Positions 22,005-33,249 of a DNA stretch of 64,000 nt are shown one piece after another (positions within the stretch are counted from its first letter, which is position 1; the number at the start of each line of letters is the position of its first letter). The notes below the pieces were generated by a model. It saw nothing but the letters and a program-made list of their open reading frames with translations, ran no database searches and was not told the DNA's origin. The translations under genes were made by a program, and so were the position numbers. Source of the DNA: Desmodus rotundus. Its lineage: Eukaryota; Chordata; Mammalia; Chiroptera; Phyllostomidae. The stretch spans positions 28,988,470-29,052,469 of the forward strand of contig NC_071394.1 of assembly GCF_022682495.2 (NCBI RefSeq), in the 5' to 3' direction.

Positions 22005-22135
22005 CTTTTCAAAAAAATTTATTGCATTTATTGGGGTGACATTAGTTAATAAAATATATGGGTTTCAAGTATACACTTCTATAATACATCACTTGTAGTT
22101 GTGTTGTGAGTACACCCCCTCCCCTGAAGTATTTT
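22005..22135 (-). repeat. L1 3'UTR fragment (minus strand)
   Basis: TTATTGGGGTGACATTAGTTAATAAAATATATG and ATAATACATCACTTGTAG match the antisense L1 3' end also seen at 9155. Confidence 0.78.
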
Positions 22136-22265
22136 CAAATAATAAATGGGAATAAAGAAACAAGTCAAGGAGGCAATGAGTCCTTTGAAGGTTGAGAAAT
22201 TGAAGCTGGTGACAATGAGATATCAAGTTCTGGTTTAAACTAAAATCCTTTTAAGTAAAAACTGA

Positions 22266-24197
22266 GTGGGCGAGACTCTTGGCCAAGATGGAGGCATAGG
22301 TAGACACACTGTGCCTCCTCGTACAACCAAAAGAAGGACAATAACAATTAAAAAAACAACCAGAACTGACAGGAAATCGAACTGTATGGAGGTCTGACAA
22401 CCAAGGAGTTAAAGAAGAAACACTCACCCAGACTGGTAGGAGGGGCGGAAAGGACTCGCAGCAAGGCCCTTGCCTCAGCTGGAGGACTGGGCGAGTTGGC
22501 GGCTGGTGGAGTGGGTGGTCCCTCATTCGCATGCAGATAAACTGGGAGGAACAATTGGGGAGCAAAACAGGCCGCACAACCCACAGCTCCAGCAAGGGGA
22601 AATAAAGCCTCAAAGCTCTGACTGAAAACACTTGTGGGGGTTGGGGCGGCAGCAGGAGAGACTCCCAACCTCACAAGAGAGTTTGTTGGAGAGACCCACA
22701 GGGGCCTAGAGCATGCACAAGCTCACCCACTCGGGAATCAGCACCAGAGGGGCCCAATTTGATTGTGGGTAGCAGGGGGAATGACTGAAATCTGGCAGAG
22801 AGCAGAGCAAGCGCCATTGTTCCCTCTTGGACCCCTCCCCCACATACAGCATCACAAGGCAGCTCCATGGGTTGCCCCACCCTGGGGAATACCTAAGGCT
22901 CCGCCCCTTACTTTACAGGTGTATCGAGACAAAAAAAAAAAAAAAAAAGCCCAAATGAAAGAACAGATCAAAGCTCCAGAAAAAATACAACTAAGCAACC
23001 AAGAGATAGCCAACCTATCAGATGCACAGTTCAAAACACTGGTAATCAGGAAGCTCACAGAATTGGTTGAATTTGGTCACAAGTTAGATGAAAAAATGAA
23101 GGTTATGCTAAGTGAAATAAAGGAAAATGTACAGGAAACCAATAGTGATGGGAAGGAAATTGGGACTCAATTCAACGGTGTGGACCAGAAGGAAGAAAGA
23201 AACATCCAACTAGAAAAGAATGAAGAAACAAAAATTCAAAAACATGAGGAGAGGCTCAGGAACCTCTAGGACATCTTTAAACATTCCAACATCCGAATTA
23301 TAGGGATGCCAGAAGGAGAAGAGGAAGAGCAAAAAATTGAAAACTTATTTGAAGAAATAATGAAGGAGAACTTCCCCAATCTGGCAAAGGAAATAGACTT
23401 CCAGAAAGTCCAGGAAGCTCAGAGAGTCACAAAGAAGTTGGACCCAAGGAGGAACACACCAAGGCACATCATAATTACATTACCCAAGATTAAAGAGGAG
23501 AGAATTTTAGAAGCAGCAAGAAAAAAGGAGACAGTTACCAACAGAGGAGTTCCCATAAGACTGTTCAGCTGATTTCTCAAAAGAGACCTTGCAGTCAAGA
23601 AGGGGTTGGAAAGAAGTATTCCAAGTCATGAAAGGCAAGGACCTACATCCAAGATTGCTCTATCCAATAAAGCTTTCATTTAGAATGGAAGGGCAGATAA
23701 AGTGCTTCCCAGAGAAGGTCAAGTTAAAGGAGTTCATCATCACCAAGCCCTTATTATATGAAATGTTAAAGGGATTTATCTAAGAAAAAGAAGATAAAAA
23801 TATGAACAGTAAAAATGACAGCAAACTCACAGTTATTAACAACCACACCTAAAACAAAAACAAAAGCAAACTAAGCAAACAACTAGAACAGGAACAGAAC
23901 CACAGAAATGGAGATCACACGGAGGGTTATCAATAGGGGAGTGGGAGGGGGTGAGGGGGGAAAGGTACAGAGAATAAGTAGCATAAATGGTAGGTAGAAA
24001 ATAGACAGGGGGAGTTTAAGAATAGTATAGGAAATGTAGAGGCCGAAGAACTTATATGTATGACCCATGGACATGAACTAAAAGTGGGGGAATGTGGGTG
24101 GGAGGGGGTATGAAGGGCAGAGGGGAAGGAAGGAGGGAAAATGAGATAACTGTAATAGCATAATCAATAAAATATATTTAAAAACATTAAAAACACA
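22266..24197 (+). mobile_element. Full-span ORF1-only L1 (HAL1-like) element
   Basis: The element begins with an L1-type promoter start (GAGACTCTTGGCCAAGATGG), has a 5' region of about 690 bp, an ORF1 relic at 22955-23783, and then goes directly into a G-rich 3'UTR ending ACTGTAATAGCATAATC, AATAAA (24166-24171) and an A-rich tail. No ORF2 or reverse transcriptase sequence occurs between ORF1 and the 3'UTR. This is the layout of half-L1 (HAL1) elements, which are mobilised in trans by L1. Flanks carry AAAAACTGA at 22257-22265 and 24198-24206, an A-starting duplication that fits L1 endonuclease. Its tail matches the truncated copies at 7707-7889 and 54325-54648, so it is a family and not a one-off deletion. 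Confidence 0.87.
22955..23783 (+). pseudogene. L1 ORF1p relic of the HAL1-like element
   Basis: ORF1p is the RNA-binding trimeric chaperone of L1 ribonucleoprotein. The likely start is the ATG just after an 18-nt A run (about 22931-22948). The first third is a charged coiled-coil-like region (residues about 1-105). The RRM-like middle follows, with EGEEEEQKIENLFEEIMKEN near residue 120 and LDPRRNTPRHIII near 168. The C-terminal domain ends KPLLYEMLKGFI. Breaks: a TAG stop at 23267-23269 where the family has tryptophan, a TGA near 23570-23572, and a change of frame before the C-terminal piece (23589-23783). All three parts can be aligned with the family, so the element is complete in extent but cannot make the full protein. 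Confidence 0.88.
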
Positions 24198-24209
24198 AAA
24201 AACTGATTG

Positions 24210-25380
24210 AGATGTTGTGAAACTCGAACTTATCAGAAATCTCTCTTCTTATTTTCTGAGAGATTAATCCATGTGTCCTACAAAACCTTCTGCACATTAA
24301 ACAACAGGATAAAAGCATCCCCCTTCCATTCCCCCATGTCTCACACAGAGGAGAGCCAGACCCAAGGACGGAGATATTCATCTCTGTCCAAGGCTGCTGG
24401 GTTGAACAGGCATGAAGAAAGTGTGAGGACAGAGCAGGCGAACTTGGTGAGCTGAACTTGATCCCTGCGGAGCAGGGATGGAGCGGGATGGTCTTTGATC
24501 TTCGGACAGGGGCTACTTACGCTGATCACGTGACAAAATTCACATGCCCTTTGTGCAAACTCACACACCCTTCTTTCCCCATCGATCTCATAAGCTTAGA
24601 GTTTGCCTGGCATGGTGCCAGAGGCAAATAAGAACTAAGAACTACTACGTGAAAATGTTAGCTCCTGTGTTGCTCATTTCCCTGCTAATTTGCATATACT
24701 TGTCCACGGTCCCTTTGCAAAACCCTTGGGGCCACATGCGTTCTGGCCTTCAGATTGTTTACCTTTTAGAAAGGTAAGAGAGTACACATGTTATATACAA
24801 TTTAACGAATACCTGAGTACAGCTGGGGAAGCATCCCTTGACTAAACACACAGTATCATGCAGAAAAATACAAATATTCACACTCGGTAGACCAATGAAG
24901 ACTGTAAGGAGCCTCATTCACATCAGGTTTTGCCACCAAAGAGATTTTGATGACAAATCGTTAAAAGAAACAAAAAGAAGAAAAAGTTTTCAGGATTTCA
25001 GAAATGTGCATAAGGTCGTGGGCCTGAATCCAGTCTTCCCTAAAGTTCTGCCTTCCAAAGGTTCGTCATTCATTTTACCACAGAAGCACACCTGATTGGT
25101 ACTTCACGCTCTTCACAGGAATTTCACGTTCTGACTTGTTAGTTCCGCCAGGGGTCTTCACCACACATGACAGGTGCTCAGTGAGTTTTTGTGGACTAAA
25201 CAAACAGAGCAGTCTAGCAAGAAAAAAGTTACGACAACCGTATCTTACATTTGATGAGACCAAGCCCCAGGAGGTAAGAGGCTTGGCCTTGCGTTTGGTC
25301 TGCCACCCTGCTTATTTGCACACAGTATGACTGAAGGTTTGGAAATGCAGCCAGGTTTGAAAAGGACAAGCAGCTGGGTC
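24210..25380. other. Unassigned DNA
   Basis: No repeat family or exon recognised. Short frames on both strands without known domains. Confidence 0.4.
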
Positions 25381-25384
25381 TAAA

Positions 25385-25565
25385 GCAGTGTTTCTCAGCA
25401 GGGGGTGATTGTATCCCCTCTGCTGGCCGGGGAGGATATTTAGTAATGCCTGGAGATATTTCGGGTTGTCACAAGGTGTGGGAGAGTGCTATGGCAGTTA
25501 GTGAGTAGAGGTGAGGGATGCTGCTAAAGAAACATCCTATAACGAAGGCGCAGAACAGTCTCGTA
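25385..25565 (+). mobile_element. hAT-type DNA transposon relic
   Basis: AGCAGTGTTTCTCAGCAGGGGG, TAATGCCTGGAGATATTTCGG, TTGTCACAAGGTGTGGGAG and GGGATGCTGCTAAAGAAACATCC match a common non-autonomous hAT-Charlie element. The 3' end is eroded. Confidence 0.72.
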
Positions 25566-25569
25566 ACCA

Positions 25570-27040
25570 GAGATCAGCCAGTCCTGAAAGTTAATAGTGA
25601 TGTGAGAGACTCAGCTAAGAGTCTCAAGCCAGAAAACACACCAACCAAACCTCTGAAGTTAGGAGACCAGTTGACGCCTTTCAGTGTTTGTGCCTCTTCA
25701 TGTCCCCTTTTGCAAACCTCTCACTGCTCCCCCCACACAGGGAGGTATCACAGCCCTGCCCCCAAACCAAACCTGCCCTTCTACCAACTGAATGAGTTCC
25801 TCTGACTTGGGGACAGTCCCAGCCTGAGGATGGGCTGCGCACTGGCCCCAAAGGGAAAGCGAACAAATGGGCATTTCTCTCCAATGCGGGGGGCATACTT
25901 AAAGAAATTGAAGACCTGGTCAAAGTGGCAATACACATGCCTTTAAGATCAGAATGATGATTTCACATTTTTTTCCGTCACGTTGTCTTATGAAGATGGG
26001 AAAGAACTCTTGCCTTTGGTAACTTTTGAATCACCAGCAGAGGGCAGACATTGCTTACCTAAGGGAAAAATTGTAGCTTTGCTCCAGTTCTGGCCCCACT
26101 GCCAGGCCAGTGCAGATAGCACTGCAGGAACCACGTATCAGCTGCTTCTCCTGGTCCTGTCTCCCTCCAGGTCTTAATTGGCATGATCAAAGTCGTCTCA
26201 CTTTGTTAGAATTCTGTATCTGGAAAGATGTGATTTCCCCTCTCTCTCTCTTTTTTTTTTGTGTGGCAATTTGAAACTCTTTCTTGAAAAATGGAAAAAA
26301 ATATTTTCCTGATTATAAATAATGCATGAGCATTGAAGAAAATCTGAAAGAAAATAAGAGCACAAAGGAAAATTGCTCCTCCCAGAGATGGTCACAGTTG
26401 GCTACCTTTTTGGTGCTTTTCCTTCTAATCTCTTTCCTATTAAATCCTCTGAAATGCATTTATAGCAGCGACACGGGAGGGGCCTGGAGACACTGAGAAA
26501 CTCGCAAACACGCTGTGCTTCCCTGCCGCTGTGCCTTTGCTCGCCCAGCTCAACTGAGAACTCTTCTTCCAATCTCTGAAAATCCAAATCCTAGATATTC
26601 TTCAAGATCAAGCTCAGAGGCCTTGCGTGACTTTTCCCGGCAGGAATTGATCTATGTTGTCTGTATTTTTGTGTCACGGTGTCTGTGACTCTCATGGCAA
26701 TTGCCACCTTTTGCTATATATTATGATTTTTATGGATGGTTGAATCTTCCTACAGGGTGTAAATCTTATGAATGTGGGAGTCTCACTCCATCTTTCCATC
26801 CTTCATAGCACTGACACTGGGCCCTCGCAGAAAATACTCATGAGGATTCTGAAAGGGAAGGAAGGAGTGAAGGAAAGAAGGGGGAGAGAAAGAAGGAAAG
26901 TTTTCATTGTAACTTGCAACAAACTTTTGAGGAAAACGGGAATTATTCCAGTTTCACAGAGGAGGCCCAGCGATGCTAAGGGCTGGCTCATGTTTATGAT
27001 GTAGAATTTTCCAACATTAGAAGACTCAGAGTTTGGGCAT
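25570..27040. other. Unassigned DNA
   Basis: Contains a CT/T run at 26241-26261 and weak L2-like text around 26590-26840 plus a short MIR-like piece near 26940-26980. No exon recognised. Confidence 0.4.
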
Positions 27041-27044
27041 TTTT

Positions 27045-27490
27045 GTGTGTTGAACTGTGCATTCCCAAAGGAGAGGTTGAAGTCCTAACCCCCTGGTTCT
27101 TGCAAATGTGACCTTATCTGGAAAGAAGGTCTTTGCAGATGTAATCAGGTTAAAATGAGGTCTTACTAGATTAGAACGGGCCCTAAATCTAATCTCCATG
27201 TCCTTATAAGGAGACGGAGATTTGGACACAGAGACACACCTTGAGAAGGACAGCCATGTGAAGAACAGGCAGAAACCTGAGTGATGCAGCCACAAGCCAA
27301 GGAATGCTACAGACTGTTGGCAATCACAGAAGCTGGAAGAGGCAGGGGAGGATTCTTGCCCAGAGCCTCAGAGAGAGTGTGGCCCTGCCAACACCTTCAT
27401 TCCATTCCTCTAACCTTTAGGACTATGAGAAACGAGATTTCAGTTGATTTAAGCCATCCAGTCCGTAGTAATCAGTTATAGCAGCTGAAG
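27045..27490 (+). mobile_element. MLT1-type MaLR LTR
   Basis: GTTGAAGTCCTAACCCCCTGG, AATGTGACCTTATCTGGAAAG, TTTGCAGATGTAATCAGG, CTTATAAGGAGACGGAG and TTTAAGCCATCCAGTCCG place the whole LTR. It is a solo LTR. Confidence 0.9.
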
Positions 27491-27494
27491 GAAA

Positions 27495-28355
27495 CCAAAG
27501 CATCATGTTAAGAACTCTTAGTGACACCAGGCCTGCCTGGGGAATGAAGGCAAGTCCTACAGATATTTGGAAGGAAGTTAAGATTCCAAGGAGATACAGG
27601 GAGTTCTTGCTGGGGTTAAGACAGAAGGGGGTTGTTTGATGGGGTCAAAGATAGATTTCCATTGTTTCTTTGCATGGGCACTCCCTTCTTTTTCCCTCAT
27701 TTATACTTCAAGGTATCAGGCGTTATTGGAGGTCTTTAAAAAATGCTGCAAAAGTTTAACCATCTGATTTCTCCTGTGTCATCAATGGACTATTTCTAAA
27801 CGCACACAACCATGGTGGTATCCTGTTAGCTCTTAAGTTGTTTCTGTTGTATCATGGTTTGCTTCTATAAGCAATGATGTGAAAAGCTAAAAACTGATAA
27901 CCAGCCAGATCAGGCTCTTAGAATGAAAATACGGGTTTAATGTACTGCAGTTGCTCATTTATCCACTATCATCCTAAGGTTCTTGTAAGATTCTGAGGAT
28001 TAAATTATAACCGGGAAAATATTGCCATAATAGGGGAATGGAGTTTTCTCTCTAAGGTAAGCCCAAATGGTCTCCCTCACCCCCATAAATTGGTAATTTA
28101 GATCTATGGCCCTGGATAGATCAACTCTTAGAATAAAATGACTCTCAGGAGGTGCAGGTGAGACTGCTGAGTAAATGTTGTCATCACTCCTCATGGGAGG
28201 AAAAATGAGTCAGCAGACATCCAGGTGACTTTCCTTAGGTTCCCACGGTGGCCTTCATATGCCTCCAACATCACATGAATAAATGATGAAGTTGAGGGTG
28301 ACAGGAATAAAATAATAACTGTCATCACTGGAACAAAACCAACACTATTTATTCC
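27495..28355. other. Unassigned DNA
   Basis: No repeat or exon recognised. Confidence 0.4.
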
Positions 28356-28359
28356 AGAA

Positions 28360-28450
28360 AGGATTTTAGCCTAGCAGTGTCTGGCACATAGTATTCACTC
28401 AGTGAAAGTTTCCTGAATGATGAATGCGTGAATAAATGAATGAACGGATT
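28360..28450 (+). repeat. L2 3' end
   Basis: GCAGTGTCTGGCACATAGTATTCACTCAG followed by TGAATAAATGAATGAACGG is the L2 3' terminus with its short tandem tail. Confidence 0.7.
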
Positions 28451-28454
28451 AGTG

Positions 28455-29525
28455 GAACTGGACCCCTCCTAGCAGTGCCTTTTCTTGCTTTGTGACTGAA
28501 TTTATTTCCTTAATTTCCTGGCAGGATGTCTAAGACTGAGGAAGGCTCAGTAAATAATGACAATATATGGCCAAAGCCATTCATTTTGAGTGGTAGTAAG
28601 TTTTAGTTTCCTATATTACCTCCTGTCACTGGCTCCTGAGCATACTGTTGGGTTGGGATTTATCCTAGACAAAGATTTCAGGGATGCTGTGATGCGTTGT
28701 CTTCAAAACCAAAGGTAACTACTTTAAATATAGCAATGATCACAACATTTCTGCTTTTAGTTTCTGGTAAGTCACTGGAGTTTTTTCTCATTTGGCTAAA
28801 AATAATATTGCCATTTGAGTATTTCCTGACCTTAGGATTCAATCCCAATTGATTTATTTGACTAATATTTTTTGAGCATCTATTATGTGCCAGGCACTTT
28901 TAAGGTGTTGGGAGTTTTTTAGTGACCAAAATGCCTACCTTATAACTACCTTTCTACCCTATAACTGCAGCCTGTAGATTAGCTTCCTGGTTGCCCCAAG
29001 AAGGTTAGCAACACCTTAAGCTGTTCTTGAAGGCGTGGTTGTTTGGGCAGAGGACATAGTGCTTTGTTTGACCCATTCATTTACTCTCCACTGCCAATAG
29101 ATGGAGCATGACAGACCCATGATAAAAGGAATCTTTCATAATTGTACATACTAGTCCTTAGGTAATGGGTGGGCCTGTCATGAGGGGAAACCACCTCCAT
29201 TGCATGACAGGAGTGGTTTAATCTAATGGGCAAAGTCATGCATTTAGGCGAGCTCCATATCCCAACTCTGCTGAGACCTTTTACCAGATGGCCGCCTGCC
29301 TGAACTGTGAAATCCCGGGTTGCGGGGGTAGGCGGGCCTCCGTTTCCTATTACTTGACTGCTTGTGTTACTTGGCACTGCTGCTGAAACTCAGTGACTCC
29401 TCCCCTCCATTGCCTTCCATGCCTACATAGCTCTTATGCTCTGCTCACTTCTCTGATTTTTTCTTCCCTGTGTCATTTGCTGACTTTTCCTCCCACACCC
29501 AATTCCTTAAATAAAGGACTCTCTC
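28455..29525. other. Mostly unassigned DNA
   Basis: Weak ancient-repeat text at 28845-28990 (ATTTTTTGAGCATCTATTATGTGCCAGG). The segment 28990-29520 ends with AATAAAGGACTCTC and could be an LTR, but I cannot place its ends. Confidence 0.35.
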
Positions 29526-29529
29526 AATA

Positions 29530-30030
29530 AGGTTTTGTTCCTGATTTTGTGTTTCTTCCCTTTTCTTTCTGTACACCCTTCCTGGGCCATATTCTTTTCT
29601 GCTTGGCTTCCTCCACTTATATATATTGATTCTGACATCCTCGACTCTAATCGCTCTTGGGAACTTCCTCTTTTCTTTCTTTCTTTTTTTAAAAGATTTT
29701 ATTTACTTATTTACTTTTATACAGAGGAGAAAGGAGGGGGAAAGAGAGGGAAAGAAACATCAGTGTGCGAGATACATGGATCAGTTGCCTCTCACATGAC
29801 CCCTACCGGGGACCTGGCCCACAACCCAGGTATTGCCCTGACTGGGAGTCGAACCAGTGATATTTTGGTTCACAGGCTGGCACTCAATCCACTGAGCTAC
29901 ACCAGCCAGGGCAGAACTTCCTCTTTTCAAATAATAATTAGGCATTTCATTTTTGTATGCTTTTTAGGTTCCTCCCCATGGCAGGTCCAAAATTGAACTA
30001 ATCTCTCTCCCCTCCTAATCTTTTTTTTTT
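29530..30030 (+). repeat. Probable L2 ORF2 fragment, split by a VES SINE
   Basis: TGACATCCTCGACTCTAATCGC and, after the SINE, TTAGGCATTTCATTTTTG and GTCCAAAATTGAACTAATC resemble L2 ORF2 text, which includes a phrase on cancelled Met/Lys codons like TCCAAAACTGAAC. Diverged. Confidence 0.55.
29675..29913 (-). mobile_element. VES SINE (minus strand)
   Basis: VES body with GACCTGGCCCACAACCCAGG, CTGACTGGGAGTCGAACC and GAGCTACACCAGCCAGGG. A 14-bp duplication, GAACTTCCTCTTTT, at 29661-29674 and 29914-29927 is perfect. It carries a roughly 17-bp insertion in the body (near GATACATGGATCAG). Confidence 0.95.
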
Positions 30031-30124
30031 CTCTTGTGTTTTGTATCTTGCTCAATCCCATCATTGGATCCTATCACTCAGACTACAAATCTCAGTCAGC
30101 TTCTGTACTTCCGTCTTGTCCATT

Positions 30125-30800
30125 GTGGTAGTCTGGCTCCAAGATGCCCCCAATCATCCTCACCTTCTAAAACTTGCATCTTTTTTTATAGTCCCTCTGA
30201 CGATGTATCATGATAGGCCTATGTGACTAAGGAATATGCTAGAAGTGATGGTGTGTGACTTCAAAGTCAGGTCATAAGAGAGAGTGCTGCCTCCCCTTAT
30301 TCTTTTTTCAGGTCACTTGTTCTGGGGGCCAGCTGCCATATCAAAAAGACACTCAAGCAACCCTTTGGGGAGATCCATGTGAAAAGGAACTGAATGCTCT
30401 TGCCAACAGTTAGCATCAACCTGCCAGCCATGTGAGTGAACCATCTTGGGAGTGGATCCTGGGGCCCAGGACAGCTATGAATGTGGCCCAACACAAAATC
30501 GGAAATTTACTTAAAACATTTTTTTGTTCATCAGTTTTCGTTAGTGTTTGTGTATTCAATGTGTGGCCCAAGACAACTCTTCTTCTTCCAGTGTGGCCCA
30601 GAGATGCCAAAAGGTTGGACCCCCCTGCGACCCACTCAGACCTTCAGATACTGCAACCTCGTAAGAGATCCTGAGCCATAACCACTGGCTACTCTGTTCT
30701 TAAACTTCCAGACCCACAGAAGACTGTGAGAGGATACTCATTTATATTGTTTTAAGCTGATATGTTTCGGAGTAATTTGTTATATAAGAATAGAAAACTA
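30125..30800 (+). mobile_element. Ancient MaLR-like LTR, split by a hAT relic
   Basis: GTCTGGCTCCAAGATGCCCCC, CCAGCTGCCATATC, CCAACAGTTAGCATCAACC, GAGTGGATCCT, then after an insertion CGTAAGAGATCCTGAGCC and TTTGTTATATAAGAATAGAAAAC follow the order of a mammal-wide ERVL/MaLR-type LTR. Confidence 0.65.
30461..30627 (-). mobile_element. hAT-type DNA transposon relic inside the LTR
   Basis: On the minus strand it begins CAGGGGGGTCCAACCTTTTGGC, a hAT-like inverted end, and includes GGGCCACACTGGAAGAAG. It separates two parts of the surrounding LTR, so it was inserted later. An 8-bp duplication is not evident. Confidence 0.6.
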
Positions 30801-31084
30801 AAACATTTATAAACCATATGTGTATATATGTATTTTTCATAGGGGAAGAGCACGAACACAGTCCCCCCCCACCACAGATTATGCAGTCAAATTTCCCACA
30901 TTTGGGGAAGTCGCAGGGGCCAGCACATCTGGAGTGCGGTGGATGAGCCTCGCCCCGGGAGAACCACCTTCGTGATCATGGTATCTCCCCCGCCAGGTAA
31001 GTATTAAACCATGTTTTATTAGTCACCAAATTCTCATTGCTATTGCTCTCTAAATATTTTTTTTAAAGTATAACTCATTTCCTT

Positions 31085-31262
31085 TACCTCTCCTGTTCTA
31101 ATTTTAGGTCTTTATCATTTCTTTCCTAGAATTATTTCAATATCTCCCTATTGGCTTCCTTGTCTGTAATTAACTTCCTCTCCTACCTTTAAGCCATCTT
31201 CCATATTGCCATCAATTACCTTTTAAAAATATAAATCTGATCATGTTATTCCACTACAATAT
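31085..31262 (+). repeat. L2 ORF2 fragment (left segment)
   Basis: TAAGCCATCTTCCATATTGCC and TTTTAAAAATATAAATCTGATCATGTTATTCC are L2 sense text. It resumes at 31611. Confidence 0.7.
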
Positions 31263-31610
31263 AAGCCAGGATAGCCTGAAACATTGCTTTAGTAATAAAC
31301 AACCTCCAAATCAAAGTGGCTAAGACAACACAGGTTTATTTCTTACCTCTGCTACAAGTCTACTGTCATTCAACAGAAGTGTTATGCTCATTGTAATCAC
31401 TCAGGAATCAAGGATGAAAGGCCAGTGTTTTAAGATTGCTGGTCACTGGGTAGAGGTAAAGGAGCATGGGCCGAAGCATGCATTTTCTCTTAAACTATCA
31501 TTCAGAAGTGACCCACATCACTCCTGTTCACATTTCATTGGCCAAAGCAAGTAAAACGATCACTACTGGCTTCATGTGGGGCAGGGAGTTTTATTCTACC
31601 ACGTACCTGC
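31263..31610 (-). mobile_element. Ancient LTR-like repeat inserted in L2
   Basis: AGTGGCTAAGACAACACAGG, TTTATTTCTTACCTCTGC, GAAGTGACCCACATCACTCC and TTTCATTGGCCAAAGCAAG match an old mammalian LTR-type repeat in antisense. It splits an L2. Confidence 0.6.
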
Positions 31611-32135
31611 TTAACCCTTAGACTTGTTACGTATCACTTTTAGGCTAAAGTCCAGATCCTTTTGCAGAACATGCAAGGTCCTTTGTGATTTGGGCTCAGT
31701 CTACACTTTCAATATCATCTATCATGCTCTCCTTTTTACCCAACGTGCTGCTTCAGTTACACTGAATTTTTCTGATTTCTAGAATGGCCCATGTACTTTC
31801 TTATGTCTGTGCTTTTGTACATGTTTTTAAATATGCTGGGCAGACCCCCTACTCATCCTTTAGGCCTTCTTTTCTCTTCCTCTATGAAGCCACTCAGAAC
31901 TGTGTACACGGTCACCCCTTCCTCCTTGACCCCATTCTACTTTGTAAATATCTCCATCACAGCACACCTTCATCACATCTGAATGCAGGGCATTTCTTAT
32001 TTCTTTGTCAGTCTCCTATCTGGTTTAGAGCTCTCTTGGAGCAGGAAAAATTTCTTACTCACGTTTGCATGGCTGTGCCAAGCACGGAGCCTGCATAGCA
32101 TTGGAGCTTAACAATATTTGTTGAATGAATGTGTA
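31611..32135 (+). repeat. L2 3' part (right segment)
   Basis: TTTGTGATTTGGGCTCAGTC, TCATCCTTTAGGCCTTC, GTTTAGAGCTCTCTTGGAGC and an end with ACAATATTTGTTGAATGAATG, the classic L2 3' terminus. Confidence 0.85.
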
Positions 32136-32299
32136 AATATCCTCTCCCCACAATCCCTGAAGATTAATCATACACACTCTGCTCTCTGATCCATGGACTT
32201 AAAGGGATTTCTGCCATCGTATTTCTTTCCCACTATGTCATTTTGTTTTCCCTACTTTCTAATAAAAGACTGACTCTTTCACTTAGAAACCCAACAAGT

Positions 32300-32910
32300 C
32301 TCGTAGCCATGCCCCATGAATTTCTTTTTCCCGTGAAGTAACCTTAAGTAGCTCTGATTGAACTCCCACTTGTGATTCTCAACTAGTTTCAATCACATTT
32401 AATGTCAATATTTATTGTGCTCTCTACACAGCAGACACCGTGCTTCGTACTGGGGACATAATGACAGACGGTAGAGTCTGTGTTCTGAAGTCTTGCTCTG
32501 AAATGCTGTTTCACCCATGTCTTCGGGTGTCCCATGGGACCTCAGTAGGTGCCTTCACAGAGGGGGCTAACTAAAGTTATTGTTCACGTTTTTAAAAAAT
32601 ATATAGAACACATATTAATCAATTGGTGGGAAGAGAGAGGCTTCCTTCCCAACATCTATTAACATTCAGGTGATTACTTGGGAGTGTTAACCACTTAAAC
32701 TAGTTAGTATCCAATAACACCAGATTCAATGAAACTGTAGGGCAGGAATCTGGATTATGGAATGGATATATTTTGTAAGCTGGAGTGATATTAGGGTAAT
32801 GGAGGTGTTGGGGTCGGGGGAGCTGGGCACCTTGAAGTAGGTGAGGCCCCTACAGTAGGAGGCAGGGCTTTTGAAATGGGAAAGGTACTGAGAGAAGGTT
32901 TGTAGAGGGT
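32300..32910. other. Unassigned DNA
   Basis: Weak ancient-repeat text near 32400-32480. No exon recognised. Confidence 0.35.
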
Positions 32911-32914
32911 GGAG

Positions 32915-33245
32915 CTGTGCTGTTCAGTGTGGTAGCCTCTAGCCACCTGTGTCTACTGAACACTTTGAAACTTGTCTAGTCTGAATTGAGATGCTCAGTA
33001 AATGTAAAATACACAATAGATTTTGGAGACATTGCAAAAAAGCAAAAAGCCCATAATCATTTTTCATATTGATTATATGTTGATATAATAATGTTTTGGG
33101 TATATTGTGCTAAATAAAATATATTATTAAAATTAATCTCACGGGTTTCTTTTTGTAGTATGGCTACTAGAAAATATAAAATTACATATGTAGCTCATAT
33201 TTATGCCTTGCATTACATTTATACCAGACAGCCCTGGTCTAGAAG
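32915..33245 (-). mobile_element. Non-autonomous hAT-type element
   Basis: AGCCACCTGTGTCTACTGAAC, GAATTGAGATGCTCAGTAAATG, TATGGCTACTAGAAAATATAAAATTAC and the end ATTTATACCAGACAGCCC match a palindromic-ended mammalian DNA transposon relic with an AT-rich centre. Confidence 0.72.
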
Positions 33246-33249
33246 TTAA

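Noticed and set aside
22251..22674. Minus-strand frames of 108 and 126 codons
   Set aside because: They are antisense to the 5' region of the HAL1-like element.
28990..29520. Another LTR ending at AATAAAGGACTCTC
   Set aside because: I could not find matching TG/CA ends or a target duplication, and no second copy is in the window.
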